DNA of 64,000 bases from LGRD01 sp031382215. Lineage in GTDB: Bacteria > Pseudomonadota > Gammaproteobacteria > Burkholderiales > Burkholderiaceae_C. The DNA lies in contig JANMYQ010000034.1 of the NCBI GenBank assembly GCA_031382215.1, positions 1 through 64,000 of the forward strand, read 5' to 3'. Position 1 is the first letter of the stretch. Each line of letters starts with the position of its first letter. The notes beneath the pieces were generated by a model that saw nothing but the letters and a program-made list of their open reading frames with translations, was not told the origin of the DNA and did no database searches. Below are positions 60,425 to 64,000 of this stretch, one piece after another. The position numbers and the translations under genes were made by a program.

Positions 60425-62344
60425 ATGACACCCATCTACATCGGCCAACGCCTGTCCGCCCTCTCCCCGCGCACCAAGCTGGCGGTGATGATCGGCGCGG
60501 ACGCTCTTTTCCTGCCACTGTTTCTGTTCGCCGCGATCGTGATGCGCCTCGGTTCCTTCGAGGCCGCCGCCCACACCGCGCCGCTGATCCTGCTCGCCAT
60601 CGGGTGGCTGACGCTGCCTGTACTGGGCATGGCTGGGCTGTACCGCACTGTAGTGCGCTACATCGACCTGCGCGTCATCGCGGCGTCGGGCATCGCGCTG
60701 GCCGTGGTGGTGCTGGCCGCCTTCGGGCTCGCGTTGGCATTCGATGTGCACGTGATCCCACGCTCGGCTCTGTTGATCTACTGGTTCGTGGCTGTCACCT
60801 ACGTCATCACCTCGCGCTTCATCGCCCGGGTCCTGCTGCGCCGCGGCATCGGCCGGGCCGGCCGCACGCGCACCCGTACCGCCATCTATGGTGCCGGCGA
60901 TGCCGGCGCGCAGCTGGCGCAGACCATGCAACTCAGCCCGGACTATCGCGCTGTGTGCTTCCTGGACGACCGCTCGACCCTGCACGGCAAGACAGTTGCC
61001 GGCTTGAAGGTCTACCCGCCCGCAGCGCTGCAGGAGGCCATCTTTCGCCATGATGTTGCGCAGATCGTGCTGGCCATTCCCTCCGCCAAGACGGCGCAGC
61101 GGCGCGAGCTGATCTCAAAGGTCGAGCATGCCGGCCTTCCGGTCAAAATCCTGCCCGGCCTGACCGAGATGGTGAACGACCACGCCAGTGTGGCCGACCT
61201 GCGCGAAGTCGACGTCGCCGACCTGCTCGGCCGCGACCCGGTGCCGCCGCAGCCGGGCCTGTTCTCACGCAACATCGCTGGCAAGGTGGTGATGGTGACC
61301 GGTGCGGGCGGGTCGATCGGCGGCGAGCTGTGCCGCCAGATCATTACGCAAAAGCCCAAGCGCCTGGTGCTGCTGGACCACTCGGAGTTCGGCCTGTACA
61401 CCATCGACCACGAACTTCACGAAGTTGACCGCGGCATCGACGTGGTGGCGTGCCTGGGCTCGGTGCTCGAGGAATCGCTGGTCGAGGATGCCATGCGCGA
61501 ACACGGCGTACAGACCGTCTACCACGCGGCCGCCTACAAACACGTGCCGCTGGTCGAGAGCAACATGCAGCAGGGGCTGCGAAACAACGTGTTCGGCTCG
61601 CTCGCGGTGTCGCGCGCGGCGCTGCGCTGCGGGGTCGAGACCTGCGTGCTGGTGTCCACCGACAAGGCCGTGCGGCCGACCAACGTGATGGGCGCGTCCA
61701 AGCGCGCCGCCGAGCTGATCTTCCAGTCGGGCGCCCTTCGAGGCGGGGGCAACGCCGACGGCAAGACGGTGTTCTCGATGGTCCGCTTCGGCAACGTGCT
61801 CGGCTCGTCGGGCTCGGTGGTGCCGCTGTTCAAGAAGCAGATCCAGTCCGGCGGCCCGGTCACGATCACGCACCCGGACATCATTCGCTACTTCATGCTG
61901 ATCCCGGAAGCGGCGCAACTCGTCATCCAGGCCGGCGCGATGGCCCAGGGCGGCGAGGTGTTCGTGCTCGACATGGGCGAGCCGGTGCGCATTGCCGACC
62001 TGGCGCGCTCGATCATCCACCTGTCCGGCGTGACGGAGAAGACCGACGACAACCCGGAGGGTGACATCGAGATCAAGTACGTCGGCCTGCGCCCGGGCGA
62101 AAAACTGTTCGAGGAACTGCTGATCGGCGACGACGTGGTGCCCAGCGGCCACCCGCGCATTCTGTGCGCGCGCGAGCGCCACATCGAGCCCGTGCTGCTG
62201 GACAAGATGATCGAGTCGCTGCGCAGCGCCTGCGACGCGAACCAGCCCGAGGCGATGCTGCGCCAGATCCGTAACTTGGTGCCTGAGTTCAGGCCGGCGG
62301 ATGAGGTGAACCGCGAAGTGGCGGCGTCGCTGCAGGTGCGCTGA
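60425..62344 (+). CDS. wbpM: UDP-GlcNAc 4,6-dehydratase WbpM/CapD (long form)
   Basis: Membrane-bound dehydratase of 639 residues, usual for WbpM. Four N-terminal transmembrane helices (about 20-130), then a nucleotide-binding domain (RTAIYGAGDAG, near residue 152), then the catalytic domain (VTGAGGSIGGELC, near residue 290; YKHVPLVESN; STDKAVRPTNVMGASKRAAE with the Met-Lys pair; RFGNVLGSSGSVVPLF; VGLRPGEKLFEELL). AAGGA stands eight bases before the ATG. It supplies the substrate of WbpV. The gene is 151 bases after wbpL. Confidence 0.95.
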   Translation: MTPIYIGQRLSALSPRTKLAVMIGADALFLPLFLFAAIVMRLGSFEAAAHTAPLILLAIGWLTLPVLGMAGLYRTVVRYIDLRVIAASGIALAVVVLAAFGLALAFDVHVIPRSALLIYWFVAVTYVITSRFIARVLLRRGIGRAGRTRTRTAIYGAGDAGAQLAQTMQLSPDYRAVCFLDDRSTLHGKTVAGLKVYPPAALQEAIFRHDVAQIVLAIPSAKTAQRRELISKVEHAGLPVKILPGLTEMVNDHASVADLREVDVADLLGRDPVPPQPGLFSRNIAGKVVMVTGAGGSIGGELCRQIITQKPKRLVLLDHSEFGLYTIDHELHEVDRGIDVVACLGSVLEESLVEDAMREHGVQTVYHAAAYKHVPLVESNMQQGLRNNVFGSLAVSRAALRCGVETCVLVSTDKAVRPTNVMGASKRAAELIFQSGALRGGGNADGKTVFSMVRFGNVLGSSGSVVPLFKKQIQSGGPVTITHPDIIRYFMLIPEAAQLVIQAGAMAQGGEVFVLDMGEPVRIADLARSIIHLSGVTEKTDDNPEGDIEIKYVGLRPGEKLFEELLIGDDVVPSGHPRILCARERHIEPVLLDKMIESLRSACDANQPEAMLRQIRNLVPEFRPADEVNREVAASLQVR

Positions 62345-62377
62345 GGCTCAGTCCAGCGCTTTGGTTAGGCGGCCCAC

Positions 62378-63550
62378 TTAAAGCCCGATCGCCCGCCAGC
62401 TGATCACTTCGTAGTCAGCGCCGCGGTGGCCGTCGTCACCTCCGTACACGAGCAGCGGGTCTGCGGCGGCATCACCCACCAGGGCACGCCAGCGGCGCGC
62501 CGGCTCCAGCCAGCTCGGGCTGTAGGTCGTGCCCGACTTGCACTCGACGGCATGCAAGCGCGAGTGGTGCTCAAAGACGAGGTCGATCTCCAGCCCGTGG
62601 TTGTCACGCCAGAAGTACAGATCGGGCGGCAAGCCCAGGTTGTGCCGGTGTTTCAGCGTTTCGGCAACGACCCACGACTCGAAGATGGCACCGCGCATCG
62701 CGTGCGCGAACAGGTCGTCGGGGCTGGCGATGCGCAGCAAGTAGCACAACAAGCCGCTGTCCAGCACGTACAGTTTGGGCGTCTTCACCAGGCGCTTGCC
62801 GAAGTTGCGATAGTGCGGCGCCAGCAACGTGACCAGGTGGCTGGCCTGAAGAACGGTGAGCCACTGGCGCGCGGTGGGCTGGCTGATGCCGCAGTCACCC
62901 GCCAGGCTCTGAAGGTTGAGCAGTTGGCCGCTGCGCGCGGCGCACATCGACACAAAGCGCTGGAAGGTCAGCAGGTTGCTCACGTTCAGCACCTGCCGCA
63001 CATCGCGCTCGATGTAGGTGGCCACGTAAGCCGCGAACCATTGCGTTGGCTGCGTTTGCCGGTGTTCCGCGTACAGCGCGGGGAAGCTGCCGCGCCACAG
63101 CCGCTGCTCGAGGCTTTCGCGCTGCGCGCCGGGCGGGCGGCCTGCTTGCGCGAGTTCGGCGTTGGCAAGGGGCAGCAAAGTGAGCATGCCCACCCGGCCT
63201 GCGAGCGACTGGGTGATGCCGTCCATCAGGCCGAACTGCTGCGACCCCGTCAACACGAATCGTCCCATCCGGGGGCTGGCATCGGCCACGCCCAACAGGT
63301 AAGACATCAGCGCCGGCGCGCGCTGCACCTCGTCGAAGATCGCACCATCGGCATAGCGCGCCAAGAAGCGCCGTGGATCGGCAAGGGCCAGCCCACGGGT
63401 GTCCGGGTCTTCGAGGTTGACGTAGGGCAGCGCCGCGAACGCCTGCCGCGCAAGGGTGGTCTTGCCGGACTGGCGCGGGCCGGTGATGGCCACGATGGGG
63501 AAGCCTCGGGCCAGTTGCTGCAGGGTGACCAGGGCTCGACGAGGAAGCAT
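62378..63550 (-). CDS. AAA ATPase with DUF4143 domain
   Basis: 390-residue ATPase of the AAA_14/DUF4143 type. P-loop GPRQSGKTT (24-32), Walker B IFDEVQ (71-76), and LTGSQQF (sensor). The C-terminal DUF4143 part contains YIERDVRQVLNV and FYFWRDNHGLEIDLVFEHHSRLHAVECKSG (the last part looks like a degenerate nuclease fold). Proteins of this kind are scattered in genomes as single, readily transferred genes; function is unknown, though toxin-antitoxin-like roles have been suggested. An AT-rich operator-like sequence lies immediately before the ATG. Confidence 0.85.
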   Translation of the reverse strand: MLPRRALVTLQQLARGFPIVAITGPRQSGKTTLARQAFAALPYVNLEDPDTRGLALADPRRFLARYADGAIFDEVQRAPALMSYLLGVADASPRMGRFVLTGSQQFGLMDGITQSLAGRVGMLTLLPLANAELAQAGRPPGAQRESLEQRLWRGSFPALYAEHRQTQPTQWFAAYVATYIERDVRQVLNVSNLLTFQRFVSMCAARSGQLLNLQSLAGDCGISQPTARQWLTVLQASHLVTLLAPHYRNFGKRLVKTPKLYVLDSGLLCYLLRIASPDDLFAHAMRGAIFESWVVAETLKHRHNLGLPPDLYFWRDNHGLEIDLVFEHHSRLHAVECKSGTTYSPSWLEPARRWRALVGDAAADPLLVYGGDDGHRGADYEVISWRAIGL

Positions 63551-63552
63551 GG

Positions 63553-63589
63553 TTGTACAATTTCAAATATCAATCTTGATATTGTACAA
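63553..63589 (-). promoter_or_regulatory. AT-rich double palindrome before the AAA ATPase gene
   Basis: TTGTACAAT (63553-63561) and its inverted copy ATTGTACAA (63581-63589) flank, slightly off-centre, a perfect ATATCAA-TC-TTGATAT repeat (63567-63582). The left arm ends two bases before the start codon. It is a marked AT-rich island in GC-rich DNA and looks like a promoter/operator, possibly self-regulated. Confidence 0.55.
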
Positions 63590-63613
63590 GTACACCAGAG
63601 GGCTGACCCAGTT

Positions 63614-64000
63614 TCACACCGCCCCCTGCGCCCCCGGCTCGCCGCCGCCTTCTCCCTCGCCCTCCGCCTGCAGCTCATCCTGGCTCGGCACCGTCAGCAC
63701 CCGCAGCCCCACCGCCCTGGCCATCGCAATCGTCTGCGCGCGCTGTTCGGGTGACGCACCTGGCATCGCCACGATCACGTGCGTCGCCTCGGCATGCACG
63801 TGCGGCAGCGCCAGGTCGGCCAGCGGGCCCAGCACCGGCAGGCCGCCGACGCGGGTGCCGCGCTTGGCGGGGTCGTCGTCGAGCAGCGCCAGCACGGTCC
63901 AGCCGTCGCGCAGGTGAATGCCAGCGATCAGGCGGCGCGCCGCCTCGCCAGCGCCCAGCACGATGGCGCGGCGCGGCTCGCCCTGTTGGCCGTTCACGCG
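63614..64000 (-). pseudogene. Truncated CapD/WbpM-like epimerase fragment
   Basis: The reading frame is open to the window edge and ends after about 128 codons. AIVLGAGEAARRLI, LLDDDPAKRGTRVGGLPVLG and VIVAMPGASPEQRA match the NAD/CoA-binding domain of CapD-type dehydratases, like residues 150-250 of the WbpM at 60425. The catalytic domain that should follow is absent: after TVPSQDELQ the sequence goes into a Glu/Gly tail and stops, next to the AAA ATPase gene. I take it to be the 5' remnant of a gene truncated by an insertion or deletion, with its start outside the window. A short standalone binding protein is the alternative. Confidence 0.6.

Noticed and set aside
1..64000. CRISPR arrays, insertion sequences, rRNA and tRNA genes
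   Set aside because: I looked for regular spaced repeats, transposase motifs and RNA gene signatures and saw none.

Overview
The window is a GC-rich chromosomal segment, probably from a betaproteobacterium of the order Burkholderiales. The gene orders rpoE-rseA-rseB-mucD-lepA-lepB-DUF4845-rnc-era-recO-pdxJ-acpS-nagZ and yceD-rpmF-plsX-fabH-fabD-fabG-acpP-fabF are typical of that order. A large RNase E with a long Arg/Gly/Glu-rich tail fits as well. The species cannot be fixed by reading alone.

Layout. (1) 1-2883 (+): 3' part of rne. (2) 2909-15864 (-): envelope-stress and housekeeping block: sigma E with its anti-sigma factors and MucD protease, then LepA, signal peptidase, RNase III, Era, RecO, PdxJ, AcpS and NagZ. 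(3) 15886-22266 (-): fatty-acid/phospholipid initiation operon with L32 and YceD. (4) 22305-25253: maf, an RsmI-like methylase, and a DEAD-box helicase. (5) 25352-62344: a surface-polysaccharide (probably O-antigen or capsule) locus, almost entirely on the + strand, with many overlapping start/stop codons. (6) 62378-64000 (-): a DUF4143 AAA ATPase and the truncated remnant of a CapD-like epimerase.

How the polysaccharide genes appear to work together. rfbBDAC makes dTDP-L-rhamnose. An EPS-type winged-helix regulator follows, with a perfect inverted repeat in its leader. gmd stands without a partner reductase. A WbpA/WlbA/WlbB/WlbC set should give UDP-GlcNAc3NAcA; no dedicated WbpI/WlbD 2-epimerase is seen. 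A full legionaminic-acid set follows (LegB, LegC, LegG, LegI, LegH-like acetyltransferase, PtmE-like CBS-nucleotidyltransferase, LegF). A WbuB-like transferase, a short RmlD-like reductase, WbjB and WbjD point to a UDP-6-deoxy-L-HexNAc. WbpV/WbpL/WbpM provide and transfer the initiating 6-deoxy-D-HexNAc. Wzx and a candidate Wzy indicate Wzy-dependent assembly.

The most notable feature is that the locus carries two complete WbpG-HisF-HisH modules (41502-44224 and 47623-51237). These are paralogues of histidine-biosynthesis enzymes known to add acetamidino groups to bacterial surface sugars. Each HisF has lost a different one of the two catalytic aspartates (E130 in one, L11 in the other), so neither looks like a normal imidazole-glycerol-phosphate cyclase. 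I infer two separate amidination reactions, perhaps one on the legionaminic acid and one on the diamino-uronic acid, in a four-sugar repeat unit.
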